NCBI GenBank assembly: GCA_027574665.1
Contig: CM050652.1
Coordinates: 34,057,631-34,121,630, forward strand
Direction: 5' to 3'
DNA: 64,000 nt
Origin: Rhynochetos jubatus
Taxonomy: Eukaryota > Chordata > Aves > Eurypygiformes > Rhynochetidae
Each line of letters starts with the position of its first letter. Position 1 is the stretch's first letter. Positions 14,324-27,900 of the stretch are shown here, one piece after another. The notes beneath the pieces are model-generated. The model was not told the DNA's origin, searched no databases, and worked only from the letters and a program-made list of their open reading frames with translations. Position numbers and translations under genes: made by a program.

Positions 14324-14510
14324 TGACTCAGGGTATGGAAAGGCTGAGCAACCTCTCTGTGTCTGACAGAGAAGGGAGATCAATGGCTTCACTCAGGACA
14401 TGCTTCAGTCACTATTCCCCTGCTGCTTCCCTGGGCGGAGGGCAGGCAGCGTTCCTCACCCACTGCTTGCCTATAAAAGCAGAAGTATGAGCAGTGCTCT
14501 CTTGCTCGCT
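14324..14510 (+). promoter_or_regulatory. Possible TATA-type promoter with AP-1 and GC-box motifs
   Basis: An AP-1 consensus TGACTCA lies at 14324-14330, a GC box GGGCGG at 14433-14438 and TATAAAAG at 14472-14479. A transcription start would be expected near 14500. The locally G/C-richer patch stands out in AT-rich surroundings and lies 3.4 kb upstream of the first coding exon of SLC16A7, on its strand. One could imagine a noncoding first exon ending at a donor-like CAG|GTATGG at 14959/14960. These motifs are short and common, so this is inference only. Confidence 0.2.
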
Positions 14511-17500
14511 TTAAGCACATGATGGAATTCATATGACTGAAAACACTGGTGGTGACCTTTATTTACTCAGTGCTGCTTTTTTTTTGGTCTGGTACTGTGT
14601 CCTTCACATGAACATCATCCCACAAGACTGTTTTTATGCTTTTTACTATATTTCTTTTTATTCTTCACAGCCCATAATAAGCCTGAGAGCTCTGAAAAGA
14701 CTTGTCACTGCTTTATTCCTCCCTCTTCTGTCTCCTCCCTTGTTAACATTCATATCCACTAATCTAAAATGCTGTTTTGTTTTGGTTGGTAATGCATTTT
14801 GCACTTGTCCGTATACTAACTATACTACCCAAATCTTTACTAGCTAGGCTTAGATTAGAGCTAGGTATATTAATGTGCTAGGCTGCTTTAGGAGGAGTTC
14901 AGTTTAAGGGATATTAAGTGCAGATTTTACAGGAGAAAATTGCTTTAGCTCCTGAGCAGGTATGGGATGTTTGGCATGGTGGATTTAATGTTTCTGACAA
15001 AAGGAATGCTTTTTTCCTCTTGCTGCAAATGCGTATGTATTATTTTCTTTCTTTTCATCTTTTATTAACTGGAGCTAAATTTGGCTACCATGATCATAAA
15101 GGAATGTCAGGGAAGCTATTATTAACTCTGCTTTGTGGGATAAACAGGAGGTGTGAGATACAATGATCCAGGCTCTTCTTTGTGACAGCGTAATGCCTAA
15201 TGTAGGTTAGCAGACAGCCTTTTACTGCGGCAGCACTACAAACTGGCCATGCAATGGGTTTTGCAGCAATTTACCTCTAGGTTGAGGAACAGGAGCAGGC
15301 AATGCCCCTTTGCTCATCTCCGTAGTTCCCCCTTAGTTTACTGTGAAGCTTTTGAAGAGAGGGAAGCATTCAACTGCCAGAACATGTTCTGCTGCTCTGA
15401 AGGGGTGGATATATGGGGATCTTTCCAAAGTGCTGATGCACTAGTGACTTTCAGAAACCCTTAGAAGTCTTCTGACTAATGTGGTGGCAGTGATTTTTCA
15501 AAGTGGTTCTGTATTATTTTTAGGAAAAGGAGTGCTTCCGCAATAAATTGATAATCCCTTTCCATTTTTAGGGAGAGCAATGCCTTGATGTTTTGTGGCA
15601 TTACTAAAATTTATAATAGAGATAGAAGTGTTGTCATATGAATATGAAATATGAAAACAAATATGCTCAAACCTTTGAAGTGTAAGAAAACAATAGTTAA
15701 CCTTTTTTTTTAGGAAATAACCAAAAGTTTTCTCAGATGAGCAGAACAGCTTTCTGGGAGTGATAGCAAACTCTGCTGTCTACTGCCACTCAATTCACAG
15801 ATACAAGGTTCTGCTTTTCATGCTAGTTTGAGTGTTTGTGCTTTTAAAGGCAACCAGTCATCACTATGTATAAGTTACAATGAGCTGAGATGCTCTTCAC
15901 TCTAATGGGTCCTTATTCAGCAGAACCTGCTATGTAATTGCTTTGCCAAAATTAAGTCTCAGCAACTAGAATTGTCTGTACTTGTCCAACTTCTTCTAAT
16001 GGCAGGCCCAGGTTTTCCTCTCTGACATATGCTAGTGGACTAGCATTAAACTGAGACTAGGATAAGCAGAAACAAAGTACATGCCAGGGGTTCTTCCTGG
16101 GCATGTATATAAAGAGATTTATATGCACTGTGTACAGAGCAATAGGTATCTGTTGCTGCCAGCAGCACATCTGTATGATATGACACAGAAGCCAGCCTAC
16201 TTGGACTTTTGCAGCTTTGTGTAGAAGCCAGATGTTTTAGTGGTTGATTTAGCTTCCCCTTGGAGGTCTGCTAATATCAGGGTGATTTCTACAATCAGCC
16301 TCACTAAAGCAGAAAATCAGAAATACAGTGGATTTCTATCACAGGGCTAGCCTAGTGCAAGGTAATTTTCAAAGCAACGCTTTGCTAGTTTTGTGGCATA
16401 TATTGCATGCAGTGCTACATGGTTTTTGCCCCAAAAGTACTCCAGGCACTATCCCAAGAGATTAATATAAGCTGACACAGTTCATTTTTTAGTTTTTGTT
16501 AAGGTAATCATATCACTCCCACTGCTAATGCAGTTTGCTACGAGAAATTAGAATATGCTGTAAGTGGCACGGAAGAAATCACATACAGACTCGCTGGTAA
16601 TCATAAGCATAACAGCAATGTATGCACTGTTATCATCCACAGCTTCTGACTGGTATGGCAGGAGACCAATCAAGAGTAATAAGTTGCCTAAATGCCTGAG
16701 AAAGAAACAGGGAGGAAGGAGGAATTTTCAGTTCATGCTGTCTGTGTAGGCTGGATTACACAGAAGAAAATAGAGTGGACTCCAGCTCTGTGTTTAATAA
16801 TAAGGGTATTTTATAGTGGAAAAATCTCTGAATTACAAAATGGTTTCTCACTGTTACATGTTTTCTAAAAAGGTTATGCAGAATGTAGAGTGGAAAAGTT
16901 TTTGGATATCAGGATGATAATAACAGTAAAAATTTGATTTCAGGCTTTAGGAGTATTATGTGGATTACCTATGATATCTTGAGCTGTCTGAATGTGTTGG
17001 TTTCACCTATCAGAAACTTGGTAAAATACCACTCTGGTGGCACCTATTATGATAAATTCTAGATTAGAGAATAGCTGTGAGGTTATTAGTGAAAGACTTC
17101 CTGACATTTTTCGACATGTGGAAACAGTCCAAAACCAGTACCATCAAGCTCCACCTTGTTTCTGCAACTAATATCAACATCAACTAATATGAAATTAAAA
17201 ATTTAAAAAATAAGAGTATAATATAGAATTGTAATGTTTTGTATTTATTTTATGAATCCACAGTATATCTTAATGTAATGGTCAAAAATTGGATAATGAG
17301 AGCATATGATAAAAAAACTGTGTAATAAATATTTTCCTTGCTGTCATTGCTGATGATTTAGTTAAGGTATCAGTGACTCTTGCTAACAAAATGACATTGA
17401 GTGATAATTTACTGTAACTTTTTTCCAGTGTTTCCTGTAAGTCCAATTTCCAGGGTTTGGTTGTTTTTGTTTTTTTTTTTTTTCCTCTGTTTCATTCCTG

Positions 17501-17848
17501 TGCTGAATCCACAGTGTAGATAGTACAGCCACACAAACACACAAGCACGACACTTTCCAATAAGTGACCAATTGCAAATACCACTTTAGTGACTGAAATC
17601 AGTGATTTGTAATAGTTGGCACATACTGAATAGGATATTGCAAACATTCTTGCCATGGAAGATTTTTTTGCAGAACAGATTTTTGCTTCTAAATACAGGT
17701 ACTCGTGCTCTGTGGTCCCATCAAAGCTGGAAATTGGTCTTTGCTCTGAGGATTCTTTATAATCCCTGCAGATGATGATTGAATACTGCAGTCTGATAAA
17801 GAAAAAAGGAAAACTCTTTGAAACTTTGTTTCTTCTTTTTTTTTTCAG
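14511..17848. other. Noncoding region directly upstream of the first coding exon
   Basis: No coding exon was recognised. The final part ends in a strong pyrimidine tract and CAG acceptor at 17846-17848, so at least the last part is intron sequence separating an unseen 5' untranslated exon from the start-codon exon. Confidence 0.6.
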
Positions 17849-17877
17849 CCTAGTTGGAGAAGAAACAGAGACCAAAA

Positions 17878-18091
17878 ATGCCACCAGCAACTGCAGTGCC
17901 ACAGTACCCACCTCCAGATGGAGGTTGGGGATGGGTTGTGGTCTTTGGGGCTTTTATCTCCATTGGATTTTCCTATGCATTCCCCAAAGCCATCACGGTA
18001 TTCTTCAAAGAAATACAAGAAATCTTCCACACATCATATAGTGAGATAGCTTGGATATCATCGATAATGTTGGCTGTCATGTATGCAGGAG
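17878..18091 (+). CDS. SLC16A7: SLC16A7 coding exon 1: MCT2 residues 1-72, start codon, TM1 and TM2
   Basis: The exon begins at 17849 after a long T-rich tract and CAG acceptor, leaving 29 nt of 5' UTR before ATG at 17878. That ATG has A at -3 and opens [19 protein letters not shown], matching the MCT1/MCT2 N-terminus. An in-frame TTG eight codons earlier is not a credible start. The family signature DGGWGW (residues 14-19) precedes TM1, and Lys37 aligns with the essential TM1 lysine of MCT1 (Lys38). TM2 runs from about residue 59. The donor GGAG|GTAAGA follows 18091 and splits the Gly72 codon (phase 1). The reading frame would continue 60 codons into the intron, stopping at 18274-18276, if this intron were retained. 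Confidence 0.96.
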
Positions 18092-20269
18092 GTAAGACAT
18101 TTGTGAAAATTGCAAATATCATAGTTTTGGAGTTTTGGTTTTGGTTTGGTTTGGGTTTTTTTTTTTTTTTGCTTTTTTCCTATGGTCTTAAAGCATTTAA
18201 AGTTAATTGCTACCAGATTTCATCATTATTAACTAAAGAATCAAAAAACCCCATCAAATTATATAGGGTTTTGTAGATCATATTTTATCACAGAGTATTG
18301 CTTACCACATCATCATTAAAGTAGTGCTTACTTTCCATTTTAAAACTTTTTTATATTATCTTCCTTTTTGTTTCCTCTTCAGGCCTTTTGTTTGTTTCTC
18401 TACCTAATTCTGTTTTGAAATTTTGCCCTAAATTCATGTTTCTGAGAATTACATTTTCCAACAAATCAATGCCCAAGTAACTTATCCTGGGACTGGGAGA
18501 GCATTTGCTCTGTTTCCACTGCCTCATTGAGGTCTTTCAGTAGATCATATGATGGAGCTTAAACATAGAAGATTATTATAGAATGAGGGTCCATTGGTCA
18601 GACACAGGTATTCTTTTGCAGACAGTGGTTTAATATCGTGTCCCAGTTTGTCCTAAAATAAAATCCTACTTTCCGTTTAGGCCAAGAGCCTTTTCATATA
18701 TGTATGTCAACTGTATGACAACTAAGATATAGACAATCTTATTCTTTGGACTGAAATGAACAGTGAACATAAATTCTCTGCTATCTTCTTTCATGTGAGC
18801 AAGCAAACAAAGAACAAGACAGATGAAGGAGGATTTTAAAGTATAAAGCCATGTTTAAGTACTAAGTGTCAAATCTGCTTTGGCAGGTTTTGTGTCCATC
18901 AACCTCAAAGAAAAACTGTTATGTTCTGCTTGATTTCTTCATTCTCTCAGAATATTCTTTCAATATATTGGTAGGAGCTAGCTGCTACTTAGGCAAAACA
19001 CTTTTTCAGGCAATCCAAGGGTCTGAATAAGAAGTTTTTTCAGGCAATAGATCTGGTATTGCCCTTTCTTTGGCTGCTGTGATGTAACCACATGGAACAT
19101 CTCAGACTGTTGGCAATGATGGAGCAAATAAATGCATATATGTGTATATATATATGTGTGTGTGTACATATGTATAAATTCATATACAGAGAAACTGAAA
19201 ACATGCCAATAGCACATTGAGGTTCTGTATCATTAATCACTGAAGAGCATTACTCCAATATTTTGGAGTGGTGTCTGTGTTATTAAAGTACAGTAGTATT
19301 AGTTCCAGTAAAGCAGCTATTGAAGGAAGCAGGAAGTCTCATTTTTAGCATGGTAATTTTTTATCTCTGATTTCAACCTACCTAGGTTTTGACACCTGAA
19401 TGACCCTAGCTCCTTTAGCAGTATGGGGAAAGAGATAGGTGTGTACAGAGAGGAATTCAGGCTACCTGAGTTGCTTTCTCTCTGAGTACCTGTTTTTCCA
19501 CTCTGACTATAAAAATGAATCTGTAACCAGCATAGTGTTAGCTTAAGCACCTCAGGTAAATATTTTTCAGTTAATGGGATGGAAAATGGATCCTTTTGTC
19601 AAATTCTGGGAGAGAGAGAGACCTTATAAAGACATCTTGACAAGTGGTGTCAATATCAACAAAAGCTTGCTGTTCAGGTATTTTGATCCCATTTTTATTC
19701 ATATACTAGTAGAGAATCATAAATTATTCATATAGCAAAGGATTTTATAGGACCAGCAGCAATAACCAAGTGATTCACAAGGTGAAGAAGTAACTTGAAT
19801 TAATGCAATCAAGAGGGGAGTAACAGAGCAGGTATGTCCCCTGCCACATTCAGGTTCCCTATAATGTAGTTGTTTCTTAAGGATGCATCAGCACTTGCAC
19901 TGTGGAGTGTCCACGTGTAACTGTGGAGACCCCTGAACAAGACCCATCTGGAACAAGGGAAGAGCATGGGTGTTGAAAAGCTGGAGTTTGTTTCTCCTTT
20001 CCATATGCTGACTTTTGACTTGGACTCTTTTTCACCACATTTTCTAATTTGAGATAAATTTTCTAAGGATGAGTTTGCCTTATAGCACAGGTGCTGTTCT
20101 TTATTCAATTTCTGTCATCTCAAAGTTCACCAAAGTTTTATTAACAATACAAGTGCAAATCACAGGACATTTTAGCTGTAATCATTTTGTTCTGTGAGGT
20201 TCAAGATGCACAACTTTTAATGTAAAATAAAGAGTGTTCAGCACTTCCGCTTTTTCTCTAACATTTCTT
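18092..20269 (+). other. SLC16A7: SLC16A7 intron A, 5' part
   Basis: The first part of the 23.5-kb intron between coding exons 1 and 2. It contains a T14 run at about 18159-18172 and a mixed TA/TG microsatellite at 19137-19171. No other exon or RNA gene is seen. Confidence 0.7.
19137..19171. repeat. Mixed (TA)n/(TG)n microsatellite
   Basis: Alternating TATATATA and TGTGTGTG units over about 35 nt within intron A. Low complexity and probably length-variable. Confidence 0.8.
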
Positions 20270-20493
20270 TGGAGGAAATTTTTTTTTACTTTGAGGGTGC
20301 CAGGGCACTGGAACAGGCTGCCCAGAGGGGCTGTGGAGTCTCCTTCTCTGGAGATACTCAGAACCCATCTCGATGTGTTCGTGTCCAACCTGCTTTAGGT
20401 GAACCTGCTTTGGTAGGGAGGTTGGACTAGATGATCTCTGAAAGTCCCTTCCAACCCCTACCATTCTGGGATTCTGGGATTCTGAGATTCTTT
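20270..20493 (+). mobile_element. CR1 LINE 3'-end fragment, plus orientation
   Basis: Matches the avian CR1 3' region as I know it: GGCACTGGAACAGGCTGCCC, then TTGGACTAGATGATCT, then CCCTTCCAACCCCTACC, ending in degenerate terminal repeats (ATTCTGGG, ATTCTGGG, ATTCTGAG). Divergence in the middle and the altered terminal octamers suggest an old, 5'-truncated copy. It sits within SLC16A7 intron A in the same orientation as the gene. The 5' limit is approximate. Confidence 0.88.
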
Positions 20494-21887
20494 CACTGTT
20501 CTGAGTACCAGCATACTAATTTCACCTGTACATTGACATTAAAAATTACAAAATGGTTTACTCTTCGTTCTGCTAACACTTACTGCAGTCGCTATGAAGA
20601 TTATCAGCATGGGAACAGTAAGCAAAGTTGTTTGGATATCTTGTTATAGACTTGTGGTTTTAAACTGCTGAGAATGGCGACCCTGCCTGATATAAACACT
20701 CTTTGAAGCCATAGCTTCTCTAGAACCACTTCCTAAAAAATAGGCCATTTAGACAATCACTGGCAGAATATGAAATAGCAATCAGGAAAAACATTTCTGA
20801 AGGAAATCACTCAATTGTTTGTACTGTCTGAAGGTGGTTTGATGCGTTAACATTGCATGTATTGTAATGTGAAATACACGTTCAGACTATAAGTAAAAGG
20901 TGTATTGTTTACTGTGATACGTATGTCTGCGGTGAACACTCTGTTCATCTTATTACTAATTAAGGTAACCTGAAAACATCCAAGATCTGTCATCCTCATT
21001 AGAGCTTAGCATTCAACCTATTAATCATCACACTGGGGTCAGTGAATAAGTTAGAGTGTGTGCAGATGCTCTTTGCTTTGGAGGCTGCAGCCTCTTGCAA
21101 TAATTAGTTGGCATCTGTGTTTCAGTAACAAGGTATTAACTTACCTTTTAATGCCTGAGGAAAAAAAAAAAAAACCCCAAACAAAAAAACAACTAATAAA
21201 AGGCATCCAGTAAGGAGCTAAAAGAATGTTAATTATGTTTATCGCTTACTTCATACTTAGAATAAATGGCATTAAATTATAGCAGACCATCTGGTGATCC
21301 ATATGGTCTCCTGCAGTCCTGGTTAATTCCAGCAAATAGGTCAAGCACAGCATTCACCCCATTAGGAAAGCACTAAGCAGAGGTGACAAATCTGATAAAT
21401 CAAATCAATATGAAACTCTTTTTGCTTCTCAATCTGGCATAATATGCACTTTCATACTGGGTTTTGTTGCTTTTTGGTTGGTTGGTTTGTTTGTTTTCTT
21501 AAGCTCTCTTTTCCTCCCTCACCTCTTGGATGTTTGTTAGAGTTTACTAAAAAGCCATCCCAAAAAGTAAGATCCTGTGATGTGATCAAGGTTAGAGGTA
21601 TAGCACAGCCTCTATTCTTTAGCTCATGCTTGAAAAAAGCATCCTCTGGAGAAGAGCAGTAGTTCAGTCTCCATGGCAACTCCTTCTGCCTCTCTTGAGC
21701 AGAGACTGTCAATTGTATTAAATTAAGGGTCATGGTTTTGTGATGGACTCCTGCACCCAAGGGACTGTGATTGAGACCACCAAACTATCGTTACTTGAGG
21801 ACAGAAGCTGGGATAAAATGGAATTAGTTGAGTTATCCTGACAGAGCAACCTGTGTTTCTGTATGTGTATGAACATGTACATGTATA

Positions 21888-21909
21888 AAGTGTGTGTGTG
21901 TGTGTATGT
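21888..21909. repeat. (TG)n microsatellite
   Basis: About eight TG units with a short TATG tail. It lies within intron A. Confidence 0.85.
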
Positions 21910-24900
21910 ATTCTCACATACAAAAACTAGATATGTATTCATATACTTATAGAACTATATGTGTGGTCTAACACACACAAGCATTAAGGAATTTAAGAAA
22001 AAATTCAAATTCGTTTGACCTCAAGTTCTCTCAGTTCATTCTTGTTTTTGAAAACTTCACCCCTCACTTTCTGCAGGGTTAACAGTCAGTGGTGATTAGA
22101 GAGCTCCTTATCGGAGCTTGATCTGTTTCCAGTAAAAATGTTTTCATTGCTTTCAGTGTAGGTTTGATAGGAGCCTTAGTGGCAGCTATGAAAGCTGTGT
22201 GACAGGTCCAGTGATTTCAGATACAACTGACCTTGAGTTTTAGATTTCCTTAGGGAAAAAGCAGTTGATTTTGGAGAAACAACTCACTTGTTTCTAACTC
22301 TTTTTCTGTCATTTTACCAAGGACAATTTCAGTTTGGGTTTTTTTGTTTGTTTTGTTTCGTTTCATTATTTTTTTTAACAAAGTAACTTTTTGGGTGTGA
22401 CATTAGGCTATAGAGATAAGCTTGTGAGCTGATAAATCCTTGAAGCCATACCCAGCTGTGAAATGTGGGATAGTCTTGCTGGTCTGAAGTTCTAAAAAGA
22501 AAGGTCCATTTAAATTCTAGGTGATATTTCTAAGTAAATCTTTTAAAAAGCAACTTTGGACACTTATTGAAGGTAGATGCTGTATAAATATCAGTAGTGT
22601 TCATTATGATTTTTCATAGTTAACATTTTTTATAATTAAAAAATGCAGCATTTACTAGATTCCACTCTCCTCTTCTGTATTTCTTAAGTTATTCAAGTTT
22701 GTGTTTAAGTATTTCCAAACACTAGCAAACCCTTAAAAGATCTTTTCAGGAAACGATAAAATTAACCTATAGACAAGTTCTCATTTTGAGTTTGTCAAAT
22801 ATTAATTTGGAAAATAACATATCATATGGTATGTTCAAAATATTTGTGATTTTATCTCAGTGGGTGTTTTGGTGATATTGCTGTGAAGATGAAATGGCGT
22901 GCACAGTGGAGATGACAGTTGCAAAATCCATGTAACACAAACAACAGATGGTTCTGGATTTTTACTTTTGGGCAGGACCTGAGCTCCTACACTTTTCTTC
23001 CTCCCTGGAACATTTTTTCTTATTTTGGTTTTATAAATGCTGGCACAAGGAATTCAGTCGCCATGGATAAGAAGATTGAGAAGCTTGCTTAAACTGACCT
23101 ATGTCCTTTGTTGTCAGGGACAAGCGTTTTTCTCCATCAGAATATGCAAAGTGTTGAATTTTAATAACCTCATTTAGAGTGTCCTTGAAAGCACAACTTA
23201 TCAACTTTCCAAATGCCTCATGGGCATGAGGGAATACTTCACATTTAGCCTAAAATATATGTAAAACATCTATGTCAAGTTAATTTGAGACTCACAGATA
23301 AAGGAAAAGAAGTCATAATGAGGTGACGCAAGAACAGAGCATTTTGAATCTTACTAGAAAATAGAGATAAGTACAAAAAAGAGGTAGCAAGAATAACAAA
23401 AATATTAGAAATTGTCAGTAGTTCATTTTTCAAAAAGAAGACCTGAATGCTAAGGAAGCCTGACAAAGCCTCTGAAGGGTAATACAGCCACTTCTTATGT
23501 TTCTTGGAAGGCTTTGAGTTTTAGTAAAAGTGTACCTTGTAGGGCAGTGTTCTGCGGTAGCAGTGGCTGTTTTAAACAAAGGCCTTCCCTGACATTTATA
23601 AAACACTTTAAAATGTTAATGGGAAGAAAGATGAAAAAAGCAGATCTGTTGAACATGGTTTTGTACATCTTTTTAAACAGGTTTGTCATCCTATCTACAG
23701 GAGTAAGATGTTTTTTTAAGATGCAACTTGTTATGTTTGGCTGAACAAGTAAGATCTAATTGTTAAATATTCAGTGACTTTTGGGGATCCAGATTTGTCA
23801 AGTTTTCATGAAACATAGATTTTACTGGGATCTATAGAGCCACACTTGGGAAGTCTGTTTCAGAGTTAAGGACATGCTGCCACTGAGAGAATTTTTTTTT
23901 TTTTTGGTCTTTTATTGTATGCTTATGTTAATTTAGAATAATTGCCAGAAAGACATTACATGACAAAGAATTCCCACTGTGCTTCTACCAAACTCTTTCA
24001 GTGTCCAAAGCATAGGTTATTAGTAATGATTTGATGCATATCATAGAAATACTTGTGGTAACTTAAATGTAATTAAATTAAGCCCTTTACTAAAATAGTT
24101 CTCATTTACATACAAGTAGCAAACGTGGTTTACATAATGAACGTTAGTTAAGCAGTCTTTTCCTATTTAAGGCGTATTTGTCTTACTCTTTATTTAGTTT
24201 TATAGCCAGGGACTTCTGTAAGTCAAGTAATCAATATTGACAGCTTTTTTATCTGCAAAGAAGATTCTTCTTTTCTCTCCCACTTAGTTTCAAGTAGTGT
24301 GTCAAAGTCAAATAATAATAAACAACATGCATCATAAAGTACATTTTCTAAGTGGCTGAAAATGTGGGTTTGTTTAAGAAAGTTATCAAGGGACAAACTT
24401 AAGCCTTTGATATGTTCATTGAGCTTGTAAACTGACGAAAGAATGCTTATTTTGTGTGTACTGATAACGTTGGATTAGTTCCCATATAACTTTTCGTATC
24501 ACTGGATCATACAATGGTTGTATTTGGGATGTGTGTCGCATAATTCAAAGGTAATGAAACAATGGTTTAGTACAACTGGGAATCATGAGATATTTAAGCA
24601 GATACCAGAGAAGTACTGTGGGGAAGGAAAAGCCTGTGTATACCATTGTAGTCACACCAGCACTTCAAGTGAAATAATAAACGCAGGACTTTACAAAGAA
24701 GTTATTATAGAATATTACTGGTCCATTGTTTTGGAATGTCTAAGAACTATTCCCTTGTTTATTTTGAAGGGTATATTCAAGGGAAACAGAGTTGTACTGA
24801 TATGTTTAGAAGATATTCTAAGCCAGTATCAATTGGCAACAGCGGAGATTTTTAGTGTGATTCATAAAAGGCTACAGTCTAATAGAGGTAAGTGCACCAG

Positions 24901-27900
24901 GGACTTAGTGACAGCTTTATGTTGGTGCCAGGGGAACTACAGAAATCAAAGAATAAGGTGGTTTAAAAATACCTTTTATGATCACTTTGAACACTTTTTT
25001 AATTGTTTAACTGTTTCTGAAGATTTTTGAAGACATCACATATGACATGTAGGTAAACATATATACCATATGAAGAGTTTTTGATCAATCAGCACCTTTT
25101 TATCTAACAGTGATATTCTATTAAGATTATGTATGTCAAAGAGCACAAGCAACTGCAGCTTTAGTAGGTAACATGTTTTGTTGGTGCATACAAGCAAAAG
25201 AAAAGCTTACCTTTTTTTGCCACATGTTTTGGCATTTTTTTTTAATTGGCAAAAGCCAGTTAAGCATTTTCACTGTAGTTTTATCTTATTCAGGTGAATA
25301 TATACTATGACTAGACAACCAAATTAAAGAATGGGATTAAAATAGGACACTATTGTGAAATAAGGCATTGATTTCCTCATCTAGTTCAAACACATCTTGC
25401 AACACTTTCCCACTGATGATGGGAACATGTGCTCTGTTTGATTTTCTATGTGTACTGCTTGGGAACACTTGTCATTAAGTGCTTTGACTTTTAGAAATCT
25501 TTGAAGAAAGTACTGCTACCCCTACAGCTTTTTGATAATAGTAACTAGAGGCTATATGGACAGGATTTATGTGTTCAGTCTTCCTCAGCATAGGCACCTA
25601 CATCCATTTCAGTTGTCTAGACACCTTCTGTTGTCAGGCAATACAAACTGAAATTTCTGATTCATCTCTTCCTAATTTAAATGTCCAAAACACATAAAAT
25701 TAATCATGTTTTGGAAAGACTTCTTTGTCTTTTGAGTGCTAAAAAAATCTAGAAGAAGAGTTGAGATATCCATTTAGCACAAATCTGAGCTGATGTCAAC
25801 CTATGTGATTGTTGCCCTATAATAATACATTATATTTTGCTCCTTAGAGACCTTAAAAGCTAAGAACATTTCTGCTAGATATGCACCCATAGTTAGTGAA
25901 TTTGAGCTTGTTTTGGTTAAGGGTTTTGGTTAAGGTTTGGTTTTCTTCTTTACTCTTCTTGCACATTGCACAGGTTGTGATTCTCCCATATTTCAGTGGC
26001 ACTAACTGGGTTGGACTAGTTGTGATACTATTAAAAATACCTGGTAATTTTAAGATTACCTATTAGTTTGTAAATCTTCTCTAATCTTGCAGTGGCTTTC
26101 ATCATACCCATAGTTCCCTTTCTTCTATCACCTGCTAAGAAAAAAACACAGCTGGGAGAATACCTGGTTTGTCTAATAATTGACCAAGTTTACATTCTTT
26201 TGCAGCTGATTATAAGCTGATAGAAATCTATGGATCTGTTTTCTTCTGTTCTGTGCATGATTTTAAAGTTGAATACACCTCAGCCTCTTTGCAACAAGAT
26301 CCCCAAACACCTATTAGTATCACCTGGCAATACCAATTTTGTCATGGTACAAACCTTACTCATACTGCTCTTTATGAAGGACTCCTTTTCTTTTCCAGGA
26401 ACAGAACTTACTTGACTGATATTTTTTCCTTTTTCACAAGAATGAGCTTCTCTGCCTGATGTGTCCTGCTTCCAGTTTTGCAGATGTGTCCTAGCTTTTA
26501 TCTTCTTGTTATTTTTTACAAGTTATTTTATAGAATATAACTAAATGTCAGGACTTCCCAAGGATTCCACAATGGATCTCAGAGTAGGACAGGCACAAGA
26601 GAAGGTGGCGTCTGTCCTGTTTGACGTTCCCTAGAAGGGCAAGTAATCTTGTGTCCTTGAAGGTCAAATTTCACTCAGAAAGCTTCAAGAGCCATTTTGT
26701 TCTAAATTGTTTGAATTACTGGCATATACGCAAATGGTAGAATTAATCTTCCTTATTGTGATGTTGCTAAGCTTTGAGTATGTGTAATTAAGTAGTTGAA
26801 TTTGTTGTTATTTGCCTAATCAAAATAGTTGTAATTTCTAGAGCAAAAATTTAATCGTTAAAGTGCATGAGGTTTTACTTCTGGATATTTTACCTAAAGA
26901 CTGTCTTTGCAGGAACTATTCAATCCATAAGAAAACAAGACTCTATAACTCTTACCATGAAACATTTCATTAAGGTTCACAAGGTTTTGAAGCTGCTGAG
27001 AAGCAGCATGACATTACTTGTGGCAAAATAAGATTAGCTCATTCATTAGTTAGTTATTTAGTTTACCTGGACATCTGCCCAGCAAAATGCAGTAAAGTAA
27101 AAGAATCAAAGTAAAACAGCTACATTGTTGATAAAGAAAATTAGGTCATGTGCTACATATGGTGAATCTGCAGGTCTTCTTTGAATCTATAGCCAAATGT
27201 TCCAGAGTCACAGTTTGTCTAGTGACAGTAGAAAAACTTACAACACATCCTTTGATATACATAGTGATGAATGACTGACAATGTTATGCTCATATCAGAG
27301 AGCATGTAAATTAACTGCCTGGGACTCTGTTCCAATTATGGGCACTGTGGTGCTAAACCTGCAATATGTGCCTCATTTTAAATATCTTAATGATCGCATG
27401 AAGTTTAAAGTTAAAATACTCACCTGCTTAAAGTCAACATAAAAACATGTTTATATATTTATGCAAATATGTTTATGCATAGGTGTTTGTCACATTGACA
27501 GTGTACCTTCAATGACTTAAGTGCTCCCAGAGGCACTCATTAAATTATCATTTTTATTTATATCAACCTTAAAAAGACATTATCCATAAATGATTCATGG
27601 CTTTTCCCCAAAATAAAATAAAATACAGAAGATTAGCTTTGAGGATTTACAGTATTTGAGCAAAACTTTATCCACTTTATTAAAGTAATAATTTGATTAA
27701 ACTTTTTGATGTGATTTATCTATAAGCTTATTTCTGCTTCATAACTGAAAAATAAAAAACTAAGGACACAATACAATTTGACCTTAAGTATGAGTCTCCT
27801 AACTTCAGTTTTAATTTACTGGATTCCACAGAGTTGTGGTGCTGCAAAGTGCACTGAGTAGTGGAGAATCAGGCACCATGGCTGTAAGGATTGTTCTGAT

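Noticed and set aside
17492..18030. Minus-strand open frames opposite SLC16A7 coding exon 1
   Set aside because: They are antisense shadows of the conserved MCT2 exon.
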